Notes under the pieces: generated by a model
The model's input: only the letters and a program-made list of their open reading frames with translations
What the model was told of the DNA's origin: nothing
The model's database searches: none
Program-made: the position numbers and the translations under genes
In this document: piece by piece, positions 25,631-34,508 of the stretch
How the letters are laid out: each line of letters opens with the position of its first letter
How positions within the stretch are numbered: position 1 is the stretch's first letter
Source: Larkinella sp965227735
GTDB taxonomy: Bacteria; Bacteroidota; Bacteroidia; Cytophagales; Spirosomataceae
Direction: 5' to 3'
NCBI RefSeq assembly: GCF_965227735.1
Contig: NZ_OZ245776.1
Span: 5,270,001 to 5,334,000 of the forward strand
DNA length: 64,000 nucleotides

Positions 25631-25727
25631 AGAATATCGAATGTAAAATGAGTAACGCCAAATGTAAAAGTGCTCCGGTAGCATTTACTTTTACATTTGG
25701 CGTTACTCATTTTACATTCGATATTCT
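25631..25727. repeat. Perfect 41-bp inverted repeat
   Basis: Arms 25631-25671 and 25687-25727 are exact reverse complements with a 15-base loop, 8 bp after a stop codon and 129 bp before lipA. The arm is made of two related words, AATGTAAAATGA and AAATGTAAAAGT. The inner half matches the element at 34300-34378, so it belongs to a repeat family. It may act as a bidirectional terminator, but its length goes beyond what that needs. Confidence 0.85.
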
Positions 25728-25855
25728 ATTTTGAGAGCACTGTTCGGGAAATCTTAAAATCATTCAGTTATCTTCTGGCCTTCGTTCTTTCCTCCTTTTT
25801 TCCGAACTTTACTGCCCGAAAATTCCTTGTGTAACAAACAGGATTGAGGTTTGCC

Positions 25856-26734
25856 ATGATTGAACTTCCCGTAATTCCCTCCGAAACACAACGTAAGAAA
25901 CGCCCCGACTGGCTGCGGGTAAAACTGCCCATTGGTCCGGAATATGCGAAAGTCCGCAAATTAGTCGATACGTATAAACTGCATACCATTTGTGAAAGTG
26001 GCAATTGTCCGAACATGGGCGAGTGTTGGGGAGCCGGCACGGCCACGTTCATGATTCTGGGCAACGTCTGCACGCGGAGCTGTACGTTCTGCGCCGTCGC
26101 AACGGGCCGCCCGAACGAATACGATACCGACGAACCCCGCCGGGTGGCTGAGGCCATTCTGCTGATGAAAGTCAAACACGCCGTTCTGACGTCAGTGAAC
26201 CGCGACGAACTGAAAGACCGGGGTGCCGAAATCTGGTACCAGACCGTGCGGGCTGTGAAAGACGTGTCACCCACCACCACCATCGAAACGCTTATTCCCG
26301 ATACCAAGGGCAACTGGGATGCGCTGATCCGAATGATTGAAGCCGGGCAGGAAGTGGTGTCGCACAACATGGAAACCGTTGAGCGGCTGTATCGTCGCGT
26401 GCGGCCGCAGGCCCGGTATGAACGCAGCCTGGAACAAATCCGCCGGACGAAAGACTTTGGTCAGCGGACCAAATCGGGCATTATGCTGGGGCTGGGCGAA
26501 ACCGTCGACGAAGTGCTGAAGGCGATGGATGATCTGGTGGAACACGGTCTGGACATTCTGACGCTGGGCCAGTATCTGCAACCCACCAAAATGCACCACG
26601 AAGTGATTGAGTGGATTCACCCCGATACGTTTGCGATGTATAAGGAGGAAGGCCTGAAACGCGGGCTGAAATACGTCGAATCCGGGCCGCTGGTCCGTTC
26701 GTCCTACCATGCCGAGCGGCATGTGAACGTCTAA
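25856..26734 (+). CDS. lipA: Lipoyl synthase
   Basis: 292 residues from the ATG at 25856; a TTG at 25844 would add four residues and is less likely. A radical SAM enzyme that inserts two sulfurs into octanoyl groups on lipoyl domains. Both clusters are visible: the auxiliary, sulfur-donating cluster motif C46-X4-C51-X5-C57 (CESGNCPNMGEC) and the SAM cluster C72-X3-C76-X2-C79 (CTRSCTFC). The C-terminal YVESGPLVRSSYHA supplies the conserved Ser ligand (RSSYHA). Transcribed alone; lipB is not beside it. Confidence 0.98.
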   Translation: MIELPVIPSETQRKKRPDWLRVKLPIGPEYAKVRKLVDTYKLHTICESGNCPNMGECWGAGTATFMILGNVCTRSCTFCAVATGRPNEYDTDEPRRVAEAILLMKVKHAVLTSVNRDELKDRGAEIWYQTVRAVKDVSPTTTIETLIPDTKGNWDALIRMIEAGQEVVSHNMETVERLYRRVRPQARYERSLEQIRRTKDFGQRTKSGIMLGLGETVDEVLKAMDDLVEHGLDILTLGQYLQPTKMHHEVIEWIHPDTFAMYKEEGLKRGLKYVESGPLVRSSYHAERHVNV

Positions 26735-26841
26735 TTCCGTAGAATCGGATTCAAAAGAAGGGGAGGAGTGGAGAATAGGTTTTTAGACCTTTTTCCGCTT
26801 CTCCCTTTTTCCTTTCCTCCTTTTTTCCTTTCTTGTTATGA

Positions 26842-28002
26842 ATGAAAAAATACGACTTCATCATCGCGGGGGGCGGAATGGCCGGGTTAAGCCTGGCGTA
26901 TTACCTGAGCCTGTCGTCCCTGCGCGACCGTTCCATTCTGATTCTCGACAAAGAAACCAAAAGCCGGAACGACCGGACGTGGTGTTTCTGGGAAGACCAG
27001 GAGGGGCCGTTTGAGTCGATTTTATTTCGAAAATGGGACACCGTCGAGTTTGTCGGGACCACCTTCAACGGGATGCTCGACATGGGAGCTTACCAGTATA
27101 AAATGCTGCGCGGCATTGATTTCTACACGTTTATGAAGAATCACCTCGCGCAATTTCCCTCCATCGAGTTTCGGCAGGTGACCGTCAACCGCGTTAAGGA
27201 CACGCCCCAGGGCGGTTTTGTGATCGCCGACGACGAACCCTACATTGCCGACTACGTGTTCGACAGCACCCACTTGCTGAAACTGAACCGCTCCGAAAAT
27301 CACAACCTGTGGCAACATTTCAAAGGCTGGACGATTACCGCCGAAAAACCGTGTTTCGATGTCGATAAGCCCTGCATGATGGATTTTCGGGTAGATCAGC
27401 AAGGCGATTGCCGGTTTTTGTACGTGTTGCCCTTCGATGACCGGACGGCTTTGGTCGAATACACGATTTTCAACGACAAGCTGTTGTCGGATGAACAGTA
27501 CGAAAATGCCCTTCTCGGTTACATCGACCAGTTTATCGATACGGGAAGCTATGTGGTTCAGGAAACGGAATTTGGCATCATCCCGATGTCCGACGAGCCG
27601 ACTACCGAACGCCCGGGCAAGCACGTCATCCGGATCGGTACGGCTGGTGGCTACACAAAACCCTCGACGGGGTATACTTTTCAGCGAACGCAGCGGTATT
27701 TGCGCGAAATCGTTCAGAACCTGGCGGCAAACGGCAAACCTAAACGCCGTAAGCCGTGGCTACGGCGTGTTTTCAAGCGGTTTCTGGACAGTGTGCTGCT
27801 GAACGTGCTGCAGTACCACCGTCATCCGGCCGACGATGTGTTCACCCGCCTGTACCAGCGCAACCCGCCCGCGCAGATTTTCCGGTTTCTGGACGAAGAC
27901 ACGACCTTTGCCGAAGACCTCAGAATCATGACGACCGTCCCGTTGGGAGCCTTCACGCTGGCAGCCTTCGATGTAATTCGCAAGCGCGTTTTCCGGGTTT
28001 GA
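26842..28002 (+). CDS. crtY: Lycopene cyclase (CrtY-like flavoprotein)
   Basis: 386 residues. The N-terminal FAD-binding motif FIIAGGGMAGLSLAYYL is followed by NDRTWCFWE, a block shared by bacterial lycopene beta-cyclases, and later TALVEYTIF, YGIIP-like FGIIPM and IRIGTAGGYTKPSTGYTF, also characteristic. It closes beta-ionone rings on lycopene in carotenoid synthesis, fitting the yellow-orange pigments of this group. No crtB, crtI or crtZ gene is beside it, so it is separated from the rest of the pathway. Upstream lies a polypyrimidine-rich gap. Confidence 0.9.
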   Translation: MKKYDFIIAGGGMAGLSLAYYLSLSSLRDRSILILDKETKSRNDRTWCFWEDQEGPFESILFRKWDTVEFVGTTFNGMLDMGAYQYKMLRGIDFYTFMKNHLAQFPSIEFRQVTVNRVKDTPQGGFVIADDEPYIADYVFDSTHLLKLNRSENHNLWQHFKGWTITAEKPCFDVDKPCMMDFRVDQQGDCRFLYVLPFDDRTALVEYTIFNDKLLSDEQYENALLGYIDQFIDTGSYVVQETEFGIIPMSDEPTTERPGKHVIRIGTAGGYTKPSTGYTFQRTQRYLREIVQNLAANGKPKRRKPWLRRVFKRFLDSVLLNVLQYHRHPADDVFTRLYQRNPPAQIFRFLDEDTTFAEDLRIMTTVPLGAFTLAAFDVIRKRVFRV

Positions 28003-28063
28003 TAATGTTAATACTTCCCGTTTTGGTAAAGTACAGTGCCGTTTTGCCCCGTAAGGGGCAGCA

Positions 28064-28206
28064 CAGCGCAGCGTCGGTAGCTACGGCAGTTCCCGCCCTC
28101 TCCCGTGTGCCGTTAGGTACACAACCGGCTGTTTGATGGGCATCGTTGCGTACCTGATGGCACGCTGGAGCGTTGGGAAATCGACATAGCTACCGACGCT
28201 ACGCTG
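28064..28206. repeat. Long-armed inverted-repeat element in a 476-bp gap
   Basis: The gap 28003-28478 has no gene. Arms 28064-28083 and 28187-28206 match at 19 of 20 positions and both contain the sequence GCGTCGGTAGCTA or its complement. Short hairpins flank it, such as GCCCCGTAAGGGGC near 28046 and GATCCCTAATGGGATC near 28210. The layout resembles the other intergenic elements in the window but the sequence differs, so it may be another family. Confidence 0.6.
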
Positions 28207-28478
28207 TTAGATCCCTAATGGGATCAATGGCGTTGTTAGGGATGAGAAGCAGTCCAGATTATCGCGGGTACTTCAATACCATTGTCTCTTCAGGATCAAA
28301 CCGTAAAACCGGCTTTTACTTCTACACCTGAGCCGGTAAGGCACATAATCCCAAATGAACGGGTAATCCTGCCAACGATCTTCCCGGAAAACGGATAAAA
28401 GGCGCTGATTGTACCAGAACAGATGAGTAGTATTTTACTAAAAATTCTTTATTATGTAATAATGACAAAAAGCGTCTC

Positions 28479-31016
28479 ATGGTTAAGTGCGTCTATTACT
28501 TCTATCTGATCGGTGCCGGGCTTCTGGGTCTGTTGGGTTTCATCACGACCCGGGAAGACGCTCCGTCGCCGGTTCGAACGCCCGCCGAAGAGCTGGCGAC
28601 CTTTCAGATTGAGCCGGGGTTAAAAGTTCAACTGGTCGCGTCGGAGCCGATGGTTCAGGACCCGGTTGTGATTACGTTTGATGAAGACGGTCGGCTCTGG
28701 GTGGTCGAAATGCGGGGATTCATGCCCAACATGGACGGTACCGGTGAAGAAAAACCGGTGGGTCGGATTTCGGTACTGGAAGATACGAACGGCGACGGGC
28801 AGATGGACGTCAGCAAAGTCTACCTCGACAGTCTGGTGATGCCCCGGGCGCTGGCACTGGTTCCGGGAGGGGCTTTGGTGGTTGAAAGTGGCGCTCTGTG
28901 GATGACCAAAGACATCAATGGCGACCTGAAAGCCGATACCAAAACCCTGATCGACCCGACCTATGCCGCCAACGGTTTGCCCGAACACGCCGGAAATGGC
29001 CTCTGGCGCAGCATGGACAACTGGTATTACAACGCCAAATCGCGCCTTCGCTACCGGCTGAACGACGGAAAATGGCAGCGCGACAGCACTGAATTTCGGG
29101 GGCAGTGGGGCATTAGCCACGACGATGAAGGCCGACTCTATTACAACTACAACTGGTCGCAGCTCCACGCCGATCTGGTGCCGCCGAATTACCTTTCCCG
29201 CAACAAAAATCATACGCCAACCACCGGCATCGACCACGGCCTGACCATCGACCGCCGGGTTTATCCGATCCGGCCGACACCGGCGGTGAACCGGGGCTAC
29301 ATTCCCGGAACCTTGAACAAAGAAGGTCGACTGCTGGAATTTACGGCGGCCTGTTCACCCCTGGTCTACCGGGGAACGGCCCTGCCAGCCGCTTATTACG
29401 GCAATGTTTTTGTCTGCGAACCTGCTGGTAACCTGGTCAAACGCAATGTCGCTGAAGACAGTGGGCTGCTGATAACGGCGCAGGACCCCAATCCGGGCCG
29501 GGAGTTTCTGGCTTCGACCGACGAACGGTTTCGGCCGGTTCATCAGGCAACGGGTCCAGACGGTGCGCTTTACGTGGCGGATATGTATCGGGGGCTGGTG
29601 CAGCACAAAGCCTATGTAACTCCCTATTTGCGGGAACAAACCATCAGCCGCGGGCTGGTCATGCCGATTAACCGGGGGCGGATCTGGCGGATTGTACCGG
29701 AAAACTGGAAACCGGCCAAACCCGCTAAACTCTCAAAGGCAGCGTCCAAAGACCTGATTCGGGAACTGTCGAGCCCCGATGGCTGGCACCGGGATATGGC
29801 GCAGCGGTTGCTCGTGGAGCGCAATGCCAAAACCGTGCGGCAGCCACTCACCGAACTGGCACTAAAAGGCAAAAGCCAACTGGGGCGGTTTCATGCGTTA
29901 TGGACGCTGGACGGCCTGAAACTGAGCAGCCCGGAGCTGCTTTTGGGTCTGCTGGCCGACCCCAACACGCTGGTCAAAACCACGGCGCTGCGGTTGCTGG
30001 AACCAATGGCCCAAACGAACCCGGCGGTTCGGGCGAAACTGGAACAACAACTACTGAGAGCCTGGGAAAAAGCCCCCATCGAGCAGGTGCTTCAAATGAC
30101 CTTTACGGCGGGCGTTCTCTCACCAAACGCATCCCATCAATTGCTGGGCGGGATTGTAAACCGGTATGGCCAGACCGCCCTGATTCGGGATGCTGCCCTC
30201 AGCAGTCTTCAGAATCAGGAGTTTGCGTTTTTGCAGAGCCTGATGAAATCGCCCCAGTGGCAGGCGCATGAACCCGCGAAGGAGATTTTTGTGGAAATGC
30301 TAACCACATCGATTGTTCGAAAACGGAACCCGACCGAACTCGCCGATCTGCTGAACCAACTGGACAAAGAATCGCTGGGATGGCAGGAAAAAGCGGTTCT
30401 CACCAGCCTGTCGATTCAGGGCAATACCACCAAAAAACCGATCCGGCTTGAAACCGCGCCCACACTGCTGACCCATTCCAACACGAAAATCGAGCCATTC
30501 CGTCTGGACGGGTTGAACCTGCTTTTTGAATGGCCCGGACACACCGCCGTCAAAAGCAGCGTAGTCAAAAAGAACCCCTTGAGCGACGAGGAGCAGAAAT
30601 TGTTTGCGTCGGGACGACAACTGTATCTGAGCACCTGCTCGGGTTGTCACGGCACGGATGGGGCTGGCCTGAACCGGTTCGGCCCTCCGCTCGTGGGCTC
30701 GGATTGGGTGCTGGGCGATGAAAAACGCCTGGCATTAATTCTGTTGCACGGCATGGAAGGGCCGGTGGAAGTGGGTAAAAAGGTGTATAACGCGCCGGAG
30801 ATTCTGCCGGTGATGCCCGCCCACTCCACGATGGATGATGCCTCGATCACGTCCATTTTGATGTACATCCGCAACGAATGGGGAAACAACGCCGGGCCAA
30901 TTGGCCGGAGAACCGTCGGGATGACCCGGATCACGTCGCAGGGACGCGTTATGCCGTGGACCGCCAAAGAGTTGAACAGCTATATGCTGGAAGCCAAAGC
31001 CGCCGACGGGAAGTAA
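28479..31016 (+). CDS. PVC-type heme-binding protein: beta-propeller, helical repeats and cytochrome c
   Basis: 845 residues. An N-terminal membrane helix or signal (FYLIGAGLLGLLGFI) precedes a PVC-type propeller (about 45-405) with VEMRGFMPNMDG, VSVLEDTNGDGQMD-like and EFLASTDERFRPVHQATGPDG, ADMYRGLVQHK. A HEAT-like helical region (about 415-660) follows, then a cytochrome c domain with CSGCH (720-724) and a Met ligand in VMPAHS. Such proteins are exported and thought to oxidise sugars or alcohols, with electrons leaving through the heme; no reaction has been shown for this type. First gene of a plus-strand run of sugar-type genes. Confidence 0.88.
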   Translation: MVKCVYYFYLIGAGLLGLLGFITTREDAPSPVRTPAEELATFQIEPGLKVQLVASEPMVQDPVVITFDEDGRLWVVEMRGFMPNMDGTGEEKPVGRISVLEDTNGDGQMDVSKVYLDSLVMPRALALVPGGALVVESGALWMTKDINGDLKADTKTLIDPTYAANGLPEHAGNGLWRSMDNWYYNAKSRLRYRLNDGKWQRDSTEFRGQWGISHDDEGRLYYNYNWSQLHADLVPPNYLSRNKNHTPTTGIDHGLTIDRRVYPIRPTPAVNRGYIPGTLNKEGRLLEFTAACSPLVYRGTALPAAYYGNVFVCEPAGNLVKRNVAEDSGLLITAQDPNPGREFLASTDERFRPVHQATGPDGALYVADMYRGLVQHKAYVTPYLREQTISRGLVMPINRGRIWRIVPENWKPAKPAKLSKAASKDLIRELSSPDGWHRDMAQRLLVERNAKTVRQPLTELALKGKSQLGRFHALWTLDGLKLSSPELLLGLLADPNTLVKTTALRLLEPMAQTNPAVRAKLEQQLLRAWEKAPIEQVLQMTFTAGVLSPNASHQLLGGIVNRYGQTALIRDAALSSLQNQEFAFLQSLMKSPQWQAHEPAKEIFVEMLTTSIVRKRNPTELADLLNQLDKESLGWQEKAVLTSLSIQGNTTKKPIRLETAPTLLTHSNTKIEPFRLDGLNLLFEWPGHTAVKSSVVKKNPLSDEEQKLFASGRQLYLSTCSGCHGTDGAGLNRFGPPLVGSDWVLGDEKRLALILLHGMEGPVEVGKKVYNAPEILPVMPAHSTMDDASITSILMYIRNEWGNNAGPIGRRTVGMTRITSQGRVMPWTAKELNSYMLEAKAADGK

Positions 31017-31067
31017 ATCCGACCGGAAGTGAGACCGAATACAGACTATTCCAAACCCGCAATCCGC

Positions 31068-32126
31068 ATGGACAGACGTGACTTTATACAAAAGGCGACC
31101 CTGGGTGCCCTGGCGCTCTCGTTGCCTAAAATTCCCGCTTTTCTGAAAAACGTGCCGATGGGCGTAGTGGTGCATTCCTACGGAAGTCGCTGGAATTCGA
31201 AGGTTGAAAGCAAAAAATACCCCGGTTTTACGAATGCGATTGAATTGATCGACCACTGCAAGGAAATCGGCGCGGGCGGGGTTCAGACGGTAGTCAAAGA
31301 CTGGTCGGCCGACTTTGCTAAAAAAGTGCGTTCGGAACGGGAGAAAACGGGCCTGTATCTGGAAGGCTCTATCGGGCTACCCAAAAAAGCGGAACAGGTA
31401 GCGGCTTTTGAGCAGGAGGTAATCAACGCGAAAGAAGCGGGCGCGACGGTTTTGCGGACGGTTTGTTCGAGCGGTCGGCGGTATGAAACCTACCATTCCA
31501 ACGAAGACTGGCAGGCGGTGAAGAAAAATGCGCTGGTTTCGCTGCAACTGTCGGAACCCGTTCTGCGCAAACACAAAGTCAAACTGGCGGTCGAAAACCA
31601 CAAAGACTGGCGGGCCGACGAACTGGTGGGGATTTTGAAACAGATTGACAGTGAGTGGGTTGGGGTGACGCTGGACTTTGGCAACAGCATTGCCCTGCTG
31701 GAAGAACCGATGACCGTGGTGCAAACGCTGGCTCCGTATGTGTTTACAACCCACGTCAAGGACATGGGCGTGGCCGAATACGCGGACGGTTTTCTGTTGT
31801 CGGAAGTGCCGCTCGGTAGCGGCATCCTGGATCTGCAAAAAATGGTGGCCATCTGTAAAAAACACAACCCGGCGGTTACCTTCAACCTGGAAATGATCAC
31901 CCGCGATCCGCTGGAAATACCGTGTCGAAAAGAAGCGTATTGGGAAACCTTTGCAGGCATACCCCGAACGGATATGGACCGGACGCTGCGCATGGTCAAA
32001 CAGCATACCTACAAACCGACGCTGCCGAAGGTCTCCCAACTTTCTGCCGAAGAACGACTGGCGGTTGAGGAGAAAAACATCGTCTCCTGCCTTTCCTACA
32101 GTAGCAACAAGCTGGGGCTTAAATAG
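31068..32126 (+). CDS. Sugar phosphate isomerase/epimerase-like TIM-barrel protein, exported
   Basis: 352 residues from the ATG at 31068; a GTG at 31029 would only add a tail before the signal. The start MDRRDFIQKATLGALALSLP is a Tat-like signal, so it is probably periplasmic. The body is the xylose-isomerase-like AP endonuclease 2 fold: KLAVENHKDWRADEL (metal Glu), GVTLDFGNS (metal Asp), TTHVKDMGVAE (His) and FNLEMITRDP (Glu). These form the usual divalent-metal site. It follows the heme protein by 51 bp and precedes an SDR by 9 bp, so the three are almost surely co-transcribed. Substrate unknown, likely an oxidised sugar. Confidence 0.88.
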   Translation: MDRRDFIQKATLGALALSLPKIPAFLKNVPMGVVVHSYGSRWNSKVESKKYPGFTNAIELIDHCKEIGAGGVQTVVKDWSADFAKKVRSEREKTGLYLEGSIGLPKKAEQVAAFEQEVINAKEAGATVLRTVCSSGRRYETYHSNEDWQAVKKNALVSLQLSEPVLRKHKVKLAVENHKDWRADELVGILKQIDSEWVGVTLDFGNSIALLEEPMTVVQTLAPYVFTTHVKDMGVAEYADGFLLSEVPLGSGILDLQKMVAICKKHNPAVTFNLEMITRDPLEIPCRKEAYWETFAGIPRTDMDRTLRMVKQHTYKPTLPKVSQLSAEERLAVEEKNIVSCLSYSSNKLGLK

Positions 32127-32135
32127 AGTTTACGG

Positions 32136-32924
32136 ATGACAAGCAAAGAAACACTACCTGGAATTAAGCAGTTCGATTTGAGCGGAAAAGCCGCCATCAT
32201 TACCGGAGGCTCCAAAGGGCTGGGATTCGCGATGGCGGCCGGGCTCGCGTCGGCGGGGGCGAACGTAATGCTGGTGAACCGGAACGCGGAGGAAGGGGCC
32301 AGAGCCGCCGAAGAACTGAGTCAGGATTTTGGGATAAAAGCCCTTGCATTCAGCGCTGATATTACGAGTCAGGAACAAACCGAAGCGATGGCCCAGGCCG
32401 CCATCGACGCCTTTGGCCGGATCGATATTTTGATCAACAGCGCCGGAATCAACATCCGCGGCCCCATCGATGAGGTGACACTGGAGGATTTCAACAAGGT
32501 CATGACGGCGAATGTCACCGGCACCTGGCTCTGCTGCCGGGCCGTGACGCCCTATATGAAAAAAGCCGGGCGGGGCAGCATCATCAACCTGGCGAGTACG
32601 CTGGGCGTGGTGGGTCTGGCCAACCGGACCCCGTATACATCGAGCAAAGGGGCCGTGGTGCAGATGACCCGCGCGCTCGCCTTGGAACTGGCGTCGCATA
32701 GCATCACCGTCAATGCCATTTGCCCCGGACCGTTTCTGACCGATATGAATGTGCCGATTGCCGACACGGAAGAAGGCAAAAAGTTCGTCGTGGGTGCCAC
32801 GGCACTGGGTCGCTGGGGGCACCTGCGCGAAATTCAGGGAGCCGCGATTTTCCTCGCCAGCGATGCCGCCACCTACATGGTCGGCTCCCTGCTCACCGTC
32901 GATGGCGGCTGGACGGCGAAATAG
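32136..32924 (+). CDS. Short-chain dehydrogenase/reductase (sugar or sugar-acid type)
   Basis: 262 residues, classical SDR. The coenzyme motif is TGGSKGLG, the adenine loop ends in LVNRN (Asn-Arg suggests possible NADP use), the NSAG strand motif is present, and the active site has Ser of LASTLGVVG plus YTSSK. Closest in pattern to gluconate 5-dehydrogenase and related sugar-acid reductases. It starts 9 bp after the TIM-barrel gene. It should reduce or oxidise a sugar-acid intermediate in the cytoplasm. Confidence 0.92.
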   Translation: MTSKETLPGIKQFDLSGKAAIITGGSKGLGFAMAAGLASAGANVMLVNRNAEEGARAAEELSQDFGIKALAFSADITSQEQTEAMAQAAIDAFGRIDILINSAGINIRGPIDEVTLEDFNKVMTANVTGTWLCCRAVTPYMKKAGRGSIINLASTLGVVGLANRTPYTSSKGAVVQMTRALALELASHSITVNAICPGPFLTDMNVPIADTEEGKKFVVGATALGRWGHLREIQGAAIFLASDAATYMVGSLLTVDGGWTAK

Positions 32925-32938
32925 TTTAACGGTATACG

Positions 32939-32972
32939 GTTTTCGGTATACCAAAAACCGTATACCGAAAAC
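32939..32972. repeat. 13-bp perfect inverted repeat between SDR and MFS genes
   Basis: GTTTTCGGTATAC (32939-32951) is mirrored by GTATACCGAAAAC (32960-32972) with an 8-base loop; GGTATACGG precedes the left arm and ACGG follows the right. It separates two genes that otherwise look co-directional and may set unequal expression. Confidence 0.55.
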
Positions 32973-32999
32973 GGAAAACCCCTAAACCCAAAACCGTAA

Positions 33000-34292
33000 A
33001 TGGAACAAGTCATTGGCAAGGCCCCCAAAACCCGGGTACGATACGGGATGCTGGCACTTGTATTCATCAATGTCGTTATCAACTACTTAGACCGCAGTAA
33101 TCTCTCGGTGGCTGCGGCTTCGCTGAGCAAAGACCTGGCCTTGTCGCCGGTCGAAATGGGGTACATTTTTTCGGCTTTCGGCTGGACCTACGCGGTTTTG
33201 CAAATTCCCGGTGGGCTGGTCGCTGACCGCTTCGGCCCCCGGATCCTGTATGCATTCTGTCTCATTACCTGGTCGATCTCCACGGTGTTTCAGGGATTTG
33301 CGAGGGGCTTTGCCAGCCTGTTTGCGTTGCGACTGGCCACCGGGGCTTTCGAAGCACCGTCGTATCCGATCAACAACCGGATCGTAACCAGTTGGTTTCC
33401 TGACAACGAGCGGGCGGCTGCGACGGCCATGTACGTTTCGGGCCAGTTCATCGGGCTGGCGTTTCTGACGCCGGTTTTGGTAACGATTCAGTATTACGCG
33501 GGCTGGAAAGGCTTGTTTATCATCACCGGTTTGGTCGGTTTGGTCTGGGGTGTTGTCTGGTATCTTTTCTACCGCGATCCACTGGATCATAAGGGCGTCA
33601 ACGAGGCTGAACTGGCCTATATCGAAGAGGGGGGCGGTTTGTTCCGGGGAAAAAAAACGGGAACGAAGCACACCAGCGTGTGGAGTTGGGAAAATATTAA
33701 ACTGGTGTTCCGGGGCCGCACCTTGTGGGGCGTCTACATCGCCCAGTTTGCCGTGAACGCAACGCTCTGGTTTTTTCTGACCTGGTTTCCCACCTATCTG
33801 GTGAAATACCGGGGCCTGGATTTTATCAAATCCGGCTACCTGGCTTCCATCCCATTTCTGGCGGCCTGTGCGGGAGTGCTTTTGTCCGGCTTCCTGTCCG
33901 ATAATCTGGTCAAAAAAGGCTGGTCGGTGAGCGCGGCTCGCAAAACGCCGATCATCGTCGGGCTCATTTTATCGACCAGCATTGTGGGGGCCAACTACAG
34001 CACCGACACGGCCTACATCATTTTCTTCATGGCCTTCTCGTTTTTCGGGGCCGGTATGGCGCTGATTTCCTGGGTTTTCGTCTCCTTGTTGTCACCGAAA
34101 CACCTGATTGGGTTAACGGGTGGCGTCTTCAATTTTATGGGCAATCTGGCGTCGATCATCGTTCCGATTGTCATCGGCTATCTGGCCAAAGACGGCGATT
34201 TCAAACCGGCTCTGGTTTTCATCGGTGCCCTGGGCCTGATCGGTGCCTGTTCGTATATTTTTCTGGTGGGGAAAATTGAGCGGAGAGGGTAA
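33000..34292 (+). CDS. MFS transporter, anion:cation symporter (ACS) family
   Basis: 430 residues, about 12 helices. The loop between helices 2 and 3 has GGLVADRFGPR, the MFS motif A, and NYLDRSNLSVAA in helix 1 is the usual ACS/hexuronate-type start. The block ERAAATAMYVSGQFIGLAF and the tail match the ExuT/GudP/phthalate group. Members move sugar acids such as hexuronates, glucarate or galactonate with protons. Placed between two SDR genes, it is the likely entry step for their substrate. Confidence 0.93.
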   Translation: MEQVIGKAPKTRVRYGMLALVFINVVINYLDRSNLSVAAASLSKDLALSPVEMGYIFSAFGWTYAVLQIPGGLVADRFGPRILYAFCLITWSISTVFQGFARGFASLFALRLATGAFEAPSYPINNRIVTSWFPDNERAAATAMYVSGQFIGLAFLTPVLVTIQYYAGWKGLFIITGLVGLVWGVVWYLFYRDPLDHKGVNEAELAYIEEGGGLFRGKKTGTKHTSVWSWENIKLVFRGRTLWGVYIAQFAVNATLWFFLTWFPTYLVKYRGLDFIKSGYLASIPFLAACAGVLLSGFLSDNLVKKGWSVSAARKTPIIVGLILSTSIVGANYSTDTAYIIFFMAFSFFGAGMALISWVFVSLLSPKHLIGLTGGVFNFMGNLASIIVPIVIGYLAKDGDFKPALVFIGALGLIGACSYIFLVGKIERRG

Positions 34293-34299
34293 TTTAAAG

Positions 34300-34378
34300 A
34301 GGAATAATAAATGTAAAATGATGAATATTAAATGTAAAAGTGACAAGGTGCTATTTACCTTTTACATTTATCATTCCT
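34300..34378. repeat. Inverted repeat related to the 25.6-kb hairpin
   Basis: AGGAATAATAAATGTAAAA (34300-34318) pairs with 34360-34378 at 18 of 19 positions. The centre AAATGTAAAAGTG ... CTATTTACCTTTTACATTT corresponds to the loop side of the hairpin at 25631-25727. Two such elements 9 kb apart show a dispersed family. Confidence 0.65.
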
Positions 34379-34390
34379 AAAAAATTATGG

Positions 34391-34461
34391 CCGCTGTCAG
34401 AGTCTTTGACCGCTGACAGGGCCGACCAAACCCTGTCAGCGGTCAAAGACTCTGACAGCGG
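34391..34461. repeat. Perfect 31-bp inverted repeat, nested
   Basis: Arms 34391-34421 and 34431-34461 are exact reverse complements with a 9-base loop. Each arm itself contains CTGTCAG and CTGACAG, so smaller hairpins can form within each arm. It sits 48 bp before the second SDR gene, directly after the previous repeat, and is GC-rich while its surroundings are AT-rich. Confidence 0.85.
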
Positions 34462-34508
34462 TTTCAAAAAAACATCGTTCGTTTTCAGGCGATTATACTA
34501 AAAATAGA

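Noticed and set aside
26735..26841. Regulatory RNA in the purine/pyrimidine-rich gap before the cyclase
   Set aside because: Only a short AGGT/ACCT palindrome and polypyrimidine tracts are present; no conserved structure could be argued.
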